In this document: positions 14,805 through 23,292 of the stretch, piece after piece
Layout of the letters: the number at the start of each line of letters is the position of its first letter
Position numbering within the stretch: position 1 is the first letter of the stretch
Assembly (NCBI GenBank): GCA_958438955.1
Contig: CAUBTS010000009.1
Location: forward strand, 1-38,250
DNA from: an uncultured Collinsella sp.
GTDB taxonomy: Bacteria > Actinomycetota > Coriobacteriia > Coriobacteriales > Coriobacteriaceae
Direction of reading: 5' to 3'
DNA length: 38,250 bases
Notes under the pieces: generated by a model
Database searches by the model: none
Told to the model about the DNA's origin: nothing
What the model saw: the letters and a program-made list of their open reading frames with translations, nothing else
Position numbers and translations under genes: made by a program

Positions 14805-16466
14805 ATGACCAAGCATGTGTTCGTAACCGGTGGCGTGGTTTCGTCTCTGGGCAAGGGTATCACCGCGGCCTCGCTGGGCCGTCTGCTCAAGTCGCGTGGC
14901 TACAAAGTAACGATGCAGAAGGCCGATCCGTATCTGAACGTCGACCCCGGTACCATGAGCCCCTTCCAGCATGGTGAGGTCTTCGTTACCGAGGATGGTT
15001 ACGAGTCCGACCTGGACCTGGGTCATTACGAGCGCTTTATTGATGAGAACCTGACCCGCGATTCCAACTTTACGACCGGCGCCATCTATAAGAGCTTGAT
15101 CGCCCGCGAGCGTCGCGGCGACTTTTTGGGCGGTACCGTGCAGGTGATTCCTCACGTCACCAATGCCATTAAGGACAAGTTCCGCCGCATCGAGGAGCAG
15201 ACCGGCTCCGATGTAGTCATCACCGAGCTGGGCGGCACGATCGGCGACATCGAGTCCCAACCGTTTGTCGAGGCCATCCGTCAGTACCGCAAGGAGGCCG
15301 GCCCCGAGAACGTCTGCTACATCCACGTGTCGCTCGTTCCCTATATCGCCGCCGCCCACGAGGTCAAGACCAAGCCCACGCAGCATTCCGTCAAGGAGCT
15401 CCGCAGCTTTGGCATCCAGCCCGATATCATCGTGCTGCGCTCCGACCACCATATCGATGACGCTATCCGCGGAAAGATCGCAAGCTTCTGCGACGTCGAC
15501 ACCGATTGTGTCTTTACCAACGAGGACTGCGCGAGCATTTACGATGTTCCGCAGCTGCTTGCCGAGCAGGATTTTGACCTGCGCATTTGCGAGCGCCTGG
15601 GTCTGGACCCGCGTAAGCGCGACATGAGCGAGTGGAACGAGTTCCTGCGCAAACAGAACCACGCCAACCATCACGCCGACAAGGTGAAGATCGCCGTTGT
15701 GGGCAAGTACACGCAGCTGCCCGATGCGTACCTGTCGGTTATCGAGGCCCTGCACCATGCGGGCGTCTTCTACGATCGCCATGTGGACGTCCAGCTGGTC
15801 GACGGCGAGAGCCTCGACGAGCAGAATGTCTCCGAGGTTCTGGGCGACGCCTCGGGCATCCTGGTCCCCGGCGGCTTTGGCAAGCGCGCCCTGGAGGGCA
15901 AGATCCTCGCGGCCGAGTTTGCCCGTGAGCACAAGATTCCGTATCTGGGCATTTGCCTGGGTATGCAGGTGGCCGTGTGCGAATTTGCGCGCAACGTCGT
16001 CGGCCTTGCCGGCGCCAGCTCCTCCGAGTTCGATCCGGATGGCCCGTATAGCGTCATCGATCTGATGAGCTCGCAGGAGGACGTGACCGAGAAGGGCGGC
16101 ACCATGCGCCTGGGCGCCTATCCGTGCAAGCTCGCCGCCGATACCCTCGCTCGCGAGGCATATGGCGAGGAACTCGTCTACGAGCGTCACCGTCATCGCT
16201 TTGAGTTCAACAACGCCTTCCGCGACCAGCTCGAGGACGCCGGTTTGGTTATCTCGGGCCTGTCGCCCGACGAGCGCCTGGTCGAGATGGTCGAGCTGCC
16301 GCGCGACGTGCATCCGTGGTATGTGGCAACCCAGGCTCATCCCGAGTTCAAGAGCCGCCCGACCAACCCGCAGCCGCTGTTCCGCGAGTTCGTGCGCGCT
16401 TCGATCGGCCAGCACGAGGGTGTCGACCGTCTGCAGGTGACGCCCATGAACCTCGCTACGGACTAA
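14805..16466 (+). CDS. pyrG: CTP synthase
   Basis: The 553-residue enzyme makes CTP from UTP, ATP and glutamine. The N-terminal synthetase domain (about 1-270) starts TKHVFVTGGVVSSLGKGI with its P-loop and includes NVDPGTMSPFQHGEVFV. The C-terminal class I glutamine amidotransferase domain has Cys384 in GICLGMQ, and His512 and Glu514 in QAHPEFKSRP. Length and motifs are normal, so the enzyme should be active. The start is the ATG after GCAGGTAACTCAAT. The gene is followed after two bases by the xerD-type gene, which suggests joint transcription. Confidence 0.97.
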   Translation: MTKHVFVTGGVVSSLGKGITAASLGRLLKSRGYKVTMQKADPYLNVDPGTMSPFQHGEVFVTEDGYESDLDLGHYERFIDENLTRDSNFTTGAIYKSLIARERRGDFLGGTVQVIPHVTNAIKDKFRRIEEQTGSDVVITELGGTIGDIESQPFVEAIRQYRKEAGPENVCYIHVSLVPYIAAAHEVKTKPTQHSVKELRSFGIQPDIIVLRSDHHIDDAIRGKIASFCDVDTDCVFTNEDCASIYDVPQLLAEQDFDLRICERLGLDPRKRDMSEWNEFLRKQNHANHHADKVKIAVVGKYTQLPDAYLSVIEALHHAGVFYDRHVDVQLVDGESLDEQNVSEVLGDASGILVPGGFGKRALEGKILAAEFAREHKIPYLGICLGMQVAVCEFARNVVGLAGASSSEFDPDGPYSVIDLMSSQEDVTEKGGTMRLGAYPCKLAADTLAREAYGEELVYERHRHRFEFNNAFRDQLEDAGLVISGLSPDERLVEMVELPRDVHPWYVATQAHPEFKSRPTNPQPLFREFVRASIGQHEGVDRLQVTPMNLATD

Positions 16467-16468
16467 GG

Positions 16469-17410
16469 GTGCCGGCGAATAAGGAACATACCGAAGCTAC
16501 TCCCTCGTCGCTCGCCGTGGCGGCGGGGGAGTATCTCGATTACCTCGCGGTCGAGCGGGGTTTGGCGCGCAACACGATTGCGGCCTATCGTCGTGACCTG
16601 ACGACGTACTGCGCCTATCTGGAGCGGGCGGGTATTGTGTCTTTTGAAGAGGTGACTCGTCAGGTCGTGGAGGGCTTTGTTGCCGACCGTCGCGATGGGG
16701 GCTATTCCGATGCCTCAGTGGAGCGTGCGCTTGCAGCCGTGAAGGGCCTGCATGCCTTTTTGGTGCGCGATGGGGCTGTAGCCCAAAATCCAACGGCGGC
16801 GTTGCGCCTGCCTAAAAAGGCTGAGCGTTTGCCGGAGTATCTATCGGTGGAGGATGTCTCGGCTCTGCTCGATCAAGACTTCCCCGAGGGCGAGATGGGC
16901 TTGCGCGACCATGCCATCTTGGAAGTGCTCTACGGATGCGGTTTGCGTGTGAGCGAGTTGGTGGGGCTCGATGTGGGCGATATCCATATTGACGATGGCT
17001 TTGTACTCGTTCGCGGTAAGGGCTCAAAGGAACGCCTGTCCCCGCTGGTGGGAAGCGCGGCGCGAGCTCTGATGCTCTATGTAACTGAGGGACGTTCTCG
17101 CTTGGCGGCCCATGCCCGCGGAACCGAGACCTCGGCGGTCTTTTTAAATAAGAACGGACGTCGCCTGTCGCGCCAGGCCGTGCATGCGATATGCGAGCGG
17201 TATGGGCGTCAGGTGGGGCTGGTGGGGCTCCATCCCCATACCTTGCGCCACTCCTTTGCCACCCACATGCTCGCGGGCGGTGCCGACCTGCGTGTGCTGC
17301 AGGAGATTTTGGGCCATGCCGATATTTCGACCACGCAGGTCTACACGCATGTCGACCGCACGCAACTGACCGAGGTCTATCTGGCGGCGCATCCGCTGGC
17401 GCATCGTTAA
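16469..17410 (+). CDS. xerD: Tyrosine recombinase XerD-type
   Basis: The 313-residue protein is the usual length for XerC/XerD, which resolve chromosome dimers at dif during division. It has an N-terminal SAM-like DNA-binding domain (YLDYLAVERGLARNTIAAYRRDL) and the full catalytic set: Arg160 (GCGLRVSELVGL), the Lys of GKGSKERL, His257 and Arg260 (HPHTLRHSFATHML), His283 (ILGHADISTTQVY) and the nucleophile Tyr292. No internal ATG fits. The GTG at 16469, two bases after the pyrG stop and right after TAAGG, gives the correct length, and expression is probably coupled to pyrG. Telling XerD from XerC or a paralogue needs comparison with other genes of the genome. Confidence 0.88.
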   Translation: MPANKEHTEATPSSLAVAAGEYLDYLAVERGLARNTIAAYRRDLTTYCAYLERAGIVSFEEVTRQVVEGFVADRRDGGYSDASVERALAAVKGLHAFLVRDGAVAQNPTAALRLPKKAERLPEYLSVEDVSALLDQDFPEGEMGLRDHAILEVLYGCGLRVSELVGLDVGDIHIDDGFVLVRGKGSKERLSPLVGSAARALMLYVTEGRSRLAAHARGTETSAVFLNKNGRRLSRQAVHAICERYGRQVGLVGLHPHTLRHSFATHMLAGGADLRVLQEILGHADISTTQVYTHVDRTQLTEVYLAAHPLAHR

Positions 17411-17443
17411 CACATCGCTGGCCTGCATATTTATAGGTATTTG

Positions 17444-17513
17444 GGGACGGGCCCCAGATTGCTGCGGCGTGCTTTTGCGCGCGCATGGGCAATCTGGGGC
17501 CCGTCCCATTTTT
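17444..17513 (+). terminator. Terminator-like palindrome with 19-base arms
   Basis: The 19-base segment 17444-17462 (GGGACGGGCCCC then AGATTGC) is perfectly complementary to 17489-17507. A 26-base loop separates them, and ATTTTTC follows the stem. The position after the recombinase gene suits a terminator. The unusually long GC-rich arms also suggest a dispersed palindromic repeat. Confidence 0.75.
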
Positions 17514-17613
17514 CGCCACTTGTCGTCGCGGTGGTGGGCCGCACGTGCCTTGGGTGGGGGAGTTTGGGGGCGATGTGAACGCCATGTAAAAGGACGCAAA
17601 AATCGCCTCAAGG

Positions 17614-17629
17614 TCAACTTGAAGGTTGA
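17614..17629 (+). promoter_or_regulatory. Palindromic motif upstream of mraZ, shared with ftsZ
   Basis: TCAACTTGAAGGTTGA at 17614-17629 matches 14 of 16 bases of the motif at 32138-32153 upstream of ftsZ. CCTCAA just before it and TTGAGG at its end extend the dyad. The shape resembles operators of MerR-type regulators, but no such regulator is in the window. Confidence 0.4.
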
Positions 17630-17638
17630 GGTTGAAAA

Positions 17639-17667
17639 GCGGGGTGCCACAGGTGGCATCCCGCCTT
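17639..17667 (+). terminator. Hairpin upstream of mraZ
   Basis: GCGGGGTGCCAC (17639) pairs with GTGGCATCCCGC (17653), with one G-T pair, over a 2-base gap. CTTTGCTG follows. It could end any transcript reading in from the recombinase gene, so that mraZ starts from its own promoter. Confidence 0.6.
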
Positions 17668-17677
17668 TGCTGTAAAC

Positions 17678-17729
17678 ACAACATATTGTGTTTTCGAACA
17701 TATGCTCGGGGGTGTTTTACAACATATTG
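17678..17729 (+). repeat. Direct repeats ACAACATATTG
   Basis: The 11-base ACAACATATTG occurs at 17678 and 17719, with a partial copy (AACATAT) at 17697. The first copy is also the centre of an AAACACAA/TTGTGTTT dyad. The repeats lie 50-120 bases upstream of the mraZ -35 in an otherwise GC-rich region. They may be a regulator site. Confidence 0.4.
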
Positions 17730-17733
17730 GGGG

Positions 17734-17804
17734 TGGAATGGTGGGGCGGGGTGGGGGAAGGGGTGGGGAAAGGTGTTGAAAAATGGGGCGGTTCCCCATA
17801 TTAT
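17734..17804 (+). promoter_or_regulatory. mraZ promoter with MraZ-like GTGGG repeats
   Basis: TTGAAA (17776) and TATTAT (17799) are 17 bases apart, a good sigma-70 type pair. Just upstream, TGGG occurs at 17742, 17752 and 17764, with TGGA at 17734. In E. coli MraZ binds TGGG repeats with a 10-bp period upstream of its own gene, so autorepression of the dcw operon is likely. One interval here is 12 rather than 10. Confidence 0.65.
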
Positions 17805-17872
17805 TGATGACGTCGACAGGCGGGGTGGTTCCCCGCGTACGTGCCATCTGAGTAACCGAGGGGAGGGCGCAC

Positions 17873-18307
17873 ATGGGAATGACTGGTGCATACGAGCGCA
17901 ATCTCGATGCAAAAGGTCGTCTATCCCTGCCTGCACCCCTTCGCGAGGAGCTTGGAGAGCACGTTCGCGTGTTTAAAGCCCTGGATGTCGATGCTCTGTA
18001 CGTGTTCTCTGCCGAGGCCTTCGATAAGTGGGTCGAAGGACTCTTCGCGGGTCGTGAGGGCCACGAGGGTTTTAACCCGCGTGACATTAATGACCAGAAG
18101 CTCATGAGGGCGATCAACAAGCGCACCACGTCGATGGACGTGGACAGCGCCGGTCGTATCGGTCTTTCCGAGTCTCTCCGCAAGCAGGCGAACCTCGACC
18201 GCGAGGTCACGGTTGTGGGCAACTACGACCACCTTGAGGTTTGGGATCGCGCCGCGGCCGATGAGGACGATGACGATGAGGCCCTGCTGGACCTCTTCTT
18301 CTCGTAA
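17873..18307 (+). CDS. mraZ: Transcriptional regulator MraZ
   Basis: A 144-residue protein with two SpoVT/AbrB-like half domains. The first carries YERNLDAKGRLSLPAPLREEL and the second TTSMDVDSAGRIGLSESLRKQA followed by VTVVGNYDHLEVWD, the family hallmark. MraZ is an oligomeric DNA-binding protein that controls the dcw cluster, usually its own promoter. It is the first gene of the cluster here, as in most bacteria. GGGGAGGG precedes the ATG at 17873. The C-terminus is strongly acidic (a run of Asp/Glu near residues 130-137). Confidence 0.96.
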   Translation: MGMTGAYERNLDAKGRLSLPAPLREELGEHVRVFKALDVDALYVFSAEAFDKWVEGLFAGREGHEGFNPRDINDQKLMRAINKRTTSMDVDSAGRIGLSESLRKQANLDREVTVVGNYDHLEVWDRAAADEDDDDEALLDLFFS

Positions 18308-18327
18308 GGGCAAGGCACGGGTAACGG

Positions 18328-19293
18328 ATGGAGCGTGGGATCTTGACACAAGAATATCGGCATGAACCTGTCATGCTCGGCGAAGTGCTTGAGTCGCTGC
18401 GGCTAAAGAGCGGCTCCGTTGTCTGCGATTGCACCCTTGGCGGTGCCGGCCATTCGGTAAAGATGGCCGCGCAGGTGGGGGAGACGGGCCTTTTGCTCGG
18501 CGTCGATCAGGACGACATGGCCCTCGAGGCCGCTGGCGCCCGTCTGGACCGCGAGGTTCCCGGAGTTCCGCACCAGCTGCTGAAGGGCAACTTCGGCGAC
18601 TTGGACGAGCTGCTTTGCTCGGCCGAGGTGCCCGGGGTCGATGGCTTCCTGTTCGATTTGGGCGTTTCGTCACCGCAACTCGATATCCCTGGCAGGGGCT
18701 TTTCGTATAACGAGGACGCCCCATTGGACATGCGGATGGATCCGGGTAATAACACCTTAAACGCAGCTGAGGTCATCAACACCTATAACGAACACGACCT
18801 CGCCCGGATTCTACGCGTCTACGGCGAAGAGAAGTTTGCCTCGCAGATCGCGCGCGAGATCGTGCGCCGCCGCGAGCAAGAACCGATCGAAACCACCGGC
18901 CAATTTGTCGAGATCATCAAGGCGGGTATCCCGGCTGCCGCTCGTCGGCATGGCGGACACCCGGCCAAGAAAAGTTTCCAGGCCATTCGCATCGAGGTCA
19001 ATCACGAGCTCGATGTGCTCGAACGAGGGCTTGATGCCGCCACCAGGTGGCTCAACCCGGGCGGACGTATCTGCGTCATCTCGTATCACTCGCTCGAGGA
19101 CCGTATCGTAAAGAACCACTTTAAGGAGATGAGCCAGGGGTGCACGTGTCCGCCGGAGATTCCGGTGTGCGTGTGCGGCAACGTGCCGATACTCAAGGTC
19201 ATCACCCGCAAACCCTTGGTTGCCCAGCCTGATGAGGTTGAGCGCAACCCTCGGGCGAGATCAGCCAAAATCCGCGTGGCGCAGCGTCTGTAG
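18328..19293 (+). CDS. rsmH: 16S rRNA (cytosine1402-N4)-methyltransferase RsmH
   Basis: The 321-residue enzyme methylates C1402 of 16S rRNA using SAM. Motifs: EYRHEPVMLGEVLESL at the start, the SAM loop CDCTLGGAGHSVKM, the GVDQDDMAL acidic motif, FDLGVSSPQLD, RGFSYNEDAPLDMRM, and the C-terminal VISYHSLEDRIVKNHF. It is the second dcw gene, as usual, 20 bases after mraZ. The ATG at 18328 has a weak ribosome site. A TTG at 18343, preceded by GGAGCGTGGG, would give a slightly shorter protein that begins closer to the conserved part. Confidence 0.96.
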   Translation: MERGILTQEYRHEPVMLGEVLESLRLKSGSVVCDCTLGGAGHSVKMAAQVGETGLLLGVDQDDMALEAAGARLDREVPGVPHQLLKGNFGDLDELLCSAEVPGVDGFLFDLGVSSPQLDIPGRGFSYNEDAPLDMRMDPGNNTLNAAEVINTYNEHDLARILRVYGEEKFASQIAREIVRRREQEPIETTGQFVEIIKAGIPAAARRHGGHPAKKSFQAIRIEVNHELDVLERGLDAATRWLNPGGRICVISYHSLEDRIVKNHFKEMSQGCTCPPEIPVCVCGNVPILKVITRKPLVAQPDEVERNPRARSAKIRVAQRL

Positions 19294-19383
19294 GCGCGAC
19301 CGCGCGATATTGGACCTCCCGCTCGCACCATAAACGAAGCTTAAACACACTACCAACGTACTCGGGATGGGAGGCGGCATATC

Positions 19384-19854
19384 ATGGGCTACAACACTTC
19401 AAGCGCAGCACTTGCCTATGATATGAACGCCATGCCCGCCTATCGTGAGACGCCGCAGGCCCCCGTTGCTCCCCGTGAGCAGCGCACGCCGCGCTTTGAT
19501 GTCTACACGGGCGCGGGCCGTCAGGCAAACCAGGCGGTAAGCCCGGTTTTCATGAGCGTTCTTAAAACGTTTTGCATCATTGCGGCTATCTTCATGACGA
19601 TCGGCGTCGCCCGCGTGGCACTCGCCGGCGTTACGGCCCAGGTGCTCAACAGCAACGCCGAGCTTACCAACACGCTCGAAAAGGCGACCGATGAGAGCTC
19701 CGACCTGGAGGTCATGCATTCGGTCTATGGCGCCGACACGCGCATTCGCGACCTTGCGGGCGCTTATGGCATGGTGGAGCCCAGCGAGAGCGTTACACTT
19801 GACTTTTCGCAGGATGCAGCCGCGGGCGCCAACGCGACCGCGACCGCTCAGTAG
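19384..19854 (+). CDS. ftsL: FtsL-like septum protein
   Basis: A 156-residue bitopic membrane protein. A cytoplasmic part of about 55 residues (Pro/Arg-rich) is followed by one transmembrane helix at roughly 57-80 (VLKTFCIIAAIFMTIGVARV). A short extracellular coiled-coil-like segment (NSNAELTNTLEKATDESSDLEV) comes next, with a low-complexity Ala/Thr end. Sequence similarity to FtsL is too low to judge by eye. The position between rsmH and the penicillin-binding protein gene and the topology make this the FtsL equivalent, a partner of FtsQ/DivIC in activating septal synthesis. GGGAGG lies upstream of the ATG. Confidence 0.7.
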   Translation: MGYNTSSAALAYDMNAMPAYRETPQAPVAPREQRTPRFDVYTGAGRQANQAVSPVFMSVLKTFCIIAAIFMTIGVARVALAGVTAQVLNSNAELTNTLEKATDESSDLEVMHSVYGADTRIRDLAGAYGMVEPSESVTLDFSQDAAAGANATATAQ

Positions 19855-19871
19855 CAAGACGGTAGCTGAGT

Positions 19872-21737
19872 ATGACAAATGACTATCGCCGCGGTTCCGA
19901 TGGGGGCCGCGGTTCTGGACGTCCCTCGTCGCGGGGACGTTCTGGTTATCAAGGAACGGGTCGGCAATCTTACAACGCCGGGCAGTCCCGTGGCAACGAC
20001 CCGGCGTCGCGACTTCGCGGCTCGGACGGCCCTCAAATGCATAACACCAGGTCGCGCAAGAGTTCGTCGACCGAATGGCTCACAGGCACGCCTCTGCCTC
20101 GCCGCAAAGCCATCATGGGCTTCATCGGGCTTGGTTTGGGCTTGGGCGTCTTTCGCCTTGCCGACTATCAAATTGTCGAAGCCGATAAACTGCGCGAGCG
20201 TGCCGATGCGCGCCGCCTGCTTGCACAGACCCTCTATGCCAAACGCGGCACCATCTACGACCGCAACGGCAACGTGCTGGCGTCGTCGGTCGAATGTCGC
20301 AACATCGCCGTGAACCCGCAGCTTGTCGAGGATGTTGACAAGACGGTGTCGGCGCTGGTCAAGGCAACTGGAATCGATAAAAAGACCTGCCGCAAGCTCG
20401 TCGAGTCCGATGGCACCTGGGTGTATATCAAGCGCCAGGTGGACGAAGACGATGCTGCGGCGCTGGAGAAGAAGAACCTGCCCGGCGTGCTTTTTGAGCA
20501 GGCCATGAAGCGCGTATATCCATACGGCAATCTGGCATCGCAGGTGCTGGGTGTAGTGAATGTAGACAACGACGGCTTGACGGGTCTCGAAAAGCAATAC
20601 AACAAGCTTCTGACCGGCACGAATGGTACCCTCGTGCGCGAGCGCGCGAGGGACGGCAGCTATATCGCGGGCGGTGCCTATAAAAAGGTGGCTGCGGTCG
20701 ACGGCGTTGACATCGTGACGACGCTCGACGTCAATATGCAGCGAGCGGCTGAGGATGCTTTGGCGGAGGCTGTCGAGAAGACAAAGGCCAAGAACGGCTC
20801 GGCTTTGGTCACCGACCCCACGACTGGTGAAATTCTCGCCGCCTGCTCGTACCCGACCTACGACCAGACCGATCTGGAAAACGCCAAGACCGAGGATATG
20901 AACTTGCGTCTGGTCACCGACGCCTACGAGCCCGGCTCGGTCTTTAAGACGCTCGTGGCGGGCGCCGGCTTCGACTTGGGCGTCGTGCGATCGAGTACGT
21001 CGTTTGAGGTGCCGGCGAGCATCAAGGTGGGTGACGATACCGTCACCGATGCCGACAAGCGCGACTATGCCATGACCATGGATGTGCGCGAGATGATGCG
21101 CCGTTCGTCCAACGTGGGCTTTGTCCTGGTGGGGCGCAAGATCGGTGCGGATGACTTTGCCGCCTATGTGGACAAGTGGGGCATAGGTCACAGCTCCGGT
21201 GTCGATTTTCCGGGCGAGAGCCTGGGCATCGTCAAGGAGCGTGACCAGTATGACGGCGCCACGCTGGGTTCGATGAGCTTTGGACAGGCGCTGTCCGTCT
21301 CGCCGATTGAGATCGCACGTGCCGTGGGCGGCATCGCCAACGGCGGCGTGATGATGACCCCGCACTTCTATAAGTCCAGCAAAGGCGACGAGAAGGACTG
21401 GGGCGAAGGCGAGCGCGCGATTTCGGAGGACGCCGCATCCCAGGTGACATCGTGCATGCAGACGGTCGTGTCCGAGGGAACGGGCGTTGGCGGCGCGGTT
21501 GACGGCTATGACGTGGCGGGTAAGACCGGTACGGCCGAACGAGCCGACGAGAACGGCGGCTACCTCAAGGAGAACTACATGTCGTCCTTTATGGGCTTTG
21601 CACCGGCACAATCGCCCAAGGTGCTGTGCTATATCACGCTCGACGGAACGCCGAGCGGCTCAGATGCCGCTGCGGTGCCGTTCCAGTCCATTATGGCCAA
21701 CGCGCTCGACGTGCTGGGTATCCCGCACACGAAGTAG
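19872..21737 (+). CDS. ftsI: Septal penicillin-binding protein 2/3 (FtsI), transpeptidase
   Basis: The 621-residue class B penicillin-binding protein cross-links septal peptidoglycan with FtsW. It has an Arg/Gly-rich cytoplasmic tail of about 75 residues and one membrane anchor around 78-96. A dimerisation domain follows (AKRGTIYDRNGNVLASS). The transpeptidase motifs are SVFK (Ser356-Lys359), SSN (412-414) and KTGTAE (Lys551). No PASTA domains follow. It starts 17 bases after the FtsL-like gene. The antisense strand has a long open frame here, which is only a by-product of GC-rich codons. Confidence 0.95.
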   Translation: MTNDYRRGSDGGRGSGRPSSRGRSGYQGTGRQSYNAGQSRGNDPASRLRGSDGPQMHNTRSRKSSSTEWLTGTPLPRRKAIMGFIGLGLGLGVFRLADYQIVEADKLRERADARRLLAQTLYAKRGTIYDRNGNVLASSVECRNIAVNPQLVEDVDKTVSALVKATGIDKKTCRKLVESDGTWVYIKRQVDEDDAAALEKKNLPGVLFEQAMKRVYPYGNLASQVLGVVNVDNDGLTGLEKQYNKLLTGTNGTLVRERARDGSYIAGGAYKKVAAVDGVDIVTTLDVNMQRAAEDALAEAVEKTKAKNGSALVTDPTTGEILAACSYPTYDQTDLENAKTEDMNLRLVTDAYEPGSVFKTLVAGAGFDLGVVRSSTSFEVPASIKVGDDTVTDADKRDYAMTMDVREMMRRSSNVGFVLVGRKIGADDFAAYVDKWGIGHSSGVDFPGESLGIVKERDQYDGATLGSMSFGQALSVSPIEIARAVGGIANGGVMMTPHFYKSSKGDEKDWGEGERAISEDAASQVTSCMQTVVSEGTGVGGAVDGYDVAGKTGTAERADENGGYLKENYMSSFMGFAPAQSPKVLCYITLDGTPSGSDAAAVPFQSIMANALDVLGIPHTK

Positions 21738-21864
21738 GGGGTTACAATCTTTGGGGCGTGGTTTGTTGTCCCATATGAGGGGTGTTCACATGCCCTGCAC
21801 CACGCATGCGCGGCGCTGGGATACAATACGCCGATAGCATTATTAGGTTTACAGGGGAGCTGCA

Positions 21865-23289
21865 ATGATAGAGATCGCCGTCAACAACCTCGCGGCCGCA
21901 ACAGGGGCCCGAACCGTGACGGGAGAAGCCGATCAGGTATGCCGCGGGTGCGTTATCGACTCGCGCCAGGTCGAGGAAGGGACGATTTTCGTCGCCTTTC
22001 CCGGTGAAAACGTCGACGGCAATGATTTTGCTTCCCGTGCCGTCCAGTCGGGTGCCGGCGCCGTCGTGATGACGCGTGAGCCCGAGGCCGAGCTGGTCTC
22101 GCTGGCGCAGGACAAGGGCTGTGCCATCTTGCTGACCGATGATCCCGAGGAGTTTCTGCTGCGTTTGGCGCACACGTACCGTCTGGAGCTTGGCTGCCTG
22201 GTCGTTGGTATTACCGGTTCCATCGGCAAGACGACGACCAAGGACGTGCTCGCCGCTGTGCTCGCCAAGCGCTATCGTGTCTGGGCCACCAAGGGCAATT
22301 TCAATAACCTGATCGGCATGCCACTCACGGTGCTTTCCGCTCCGGCCGATACCGAGGTCCTGGTGCTCGAGATGGGCATGAACCATTTCCACGAGATCGA
22401 GCGCCTGTCCCAGTCCGCCAATCCCAACCTTGCCATCGTGAGCAAGATTGGTACCTCTCATATCGGCATTTTGGGTAGCCGCGAGAACATCGCCCGCGCT
22501 AAGGCCGAGATTGTCCAGGGTATGTGCGCCGCTGGCGACGTCTTGCCGCTGCTGGTTTTGGGCGGCGAGGACGACTTTACGCCGTTCATTCGCGATACGT
22601 TCGCCCAGCCTGCTGGTATCGACGTGATGCTGGCCGGCGTCTCGGACGATGATGAGGTCCGTGCCCGCGACGTTCGAGTTGATGACGAGGGCCGTCCGGT
22701 CTTTACGCTCGATTTTGGTCAGGGCGAGACAATCGATACCATGCTTGCCATCCCCGGCGTGCAGTCCGTCCCAAATGCCGTTAAGGCCGCCGCGGTTGCC
22801 TATCGCCTGGGCGTGACGCCCGAGCAGATCGATGCTGCCTTTAGGGGCCTCACGATCACCGGTCACCGCCAAGAGATCAAGCGCGCCAAGAGCGGTGCCC
22901 GCGTCATCGACGATTCCTATAACGCCAGTGCCGAATCCATGGCTGCTGGCCTCGATCTGCTGTGCTCGCTTTCGTGCACGGGGTCTCGCATGGCGATCCT
23001 GGGCGAGATGGGCGAGATGGGCGATGAGGCTCCTCGCATGCATGAGCTCGTGGGCGCCTATGCCGCCGCCAAGAAGCTCGACATGCTGGCGTGCGTGGGT
23101 GGTGAGCTGGCCCAGCTTATGGCCGATGCCGCGCGCATGATGGGCATGGACGAGGACCGCATCCAGGTGTTCTCCGATTATCAGCAGGTGCTCGACCGCA
23201 TGGGCGGCGCGCTTGAAAAACATGATGTTGTACTGGTCAAGGGTTCCCGTTTTGTTGAGCTCGACCGCTTTGTGGAAGGTGTGTGCTAG
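21865..23289 (+). CDS. murF: UDP-MurNAc-tripeptide--D-Ala-D-Ala ligase
   Basis: The 474-residue ATP-dependent ligase adds D-Ala-D-Ala to UDP-MurNAc-tripeptide. The N-terminal substrate domain contains CRGCVIDSRQVEEGTIFVAF. The P-loop is GITGSIGKTTTKDVL, around residue 115. It is followed by LEMGMNHFHEIERL and DDSYNASAESMAAGLDLL, which are typical MurF motifs. murE, its usual upstream partner, is not in this cluster and must be elsewhere. GGGGAGCTGCA precedes the ATG. A spacer of 127 bases separates it from ftsI, with a GATACAAT -10-like sequence near 21832, so an internal promoter is possible. Confidence 0.95.
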   Translation: MIEIAVNNLAAATGARTVTGEADQVCRGCVIDSRQVEEGTIFVAFPGENVDGNDFASRAVQSGAGAVVMTREPEAELVSLAQDKGCAILLTDDPEEFLLRLAHTYRLELGCLVVGITGSIGKTTTKDVLAAVLAKRYRVWATKGNFNNLIGMPLTVLSAPADTEVLVLEMGMNHFHEIERLSQSANPNLAIVSKIGTSHIGILGSRENIARAKAEIVQGMCAAGDVLPLLVLGGEDDFTPFIRDTFAQPAGIDVMLAGVSDDDEVRARDVRVDDEGRPVFTLDFGQGETIDTMLAIPGVQSVPNAVKAAAVAYRLGVTPEQIDAAFRGLTITGHRQEIKRAKSGARVIDDSYNASAESMAAGLDLLCSLSCTGSRMAILGEMGEMGDEAPRMHELVGAYAAAKKLDMLACVGGELAQLMADAARMMGMDEDRIQVFSDYQQVLDRMGGALEKHDVVLVKGSRFVELDRFVEGVC

Positions 23290-23292
23290 CCC

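Noticed and set aside
14538..16415. Long antisense frame opposite pyrG
   Set aside because: Opposite a fully conserved CTP synthase; no domain or start signal. Similar antisense frames opposite ftsI, murF, murD and ftsZ were dropped for the same reason.
16812..17936. Minus-strand frame covering the xerD end and the mraZ upstream gap
   Set aside because: Pro/Arg-rich translation, no motifs, and it crosses a conserved recombinase gene, a terminator and the mraZ promoter.
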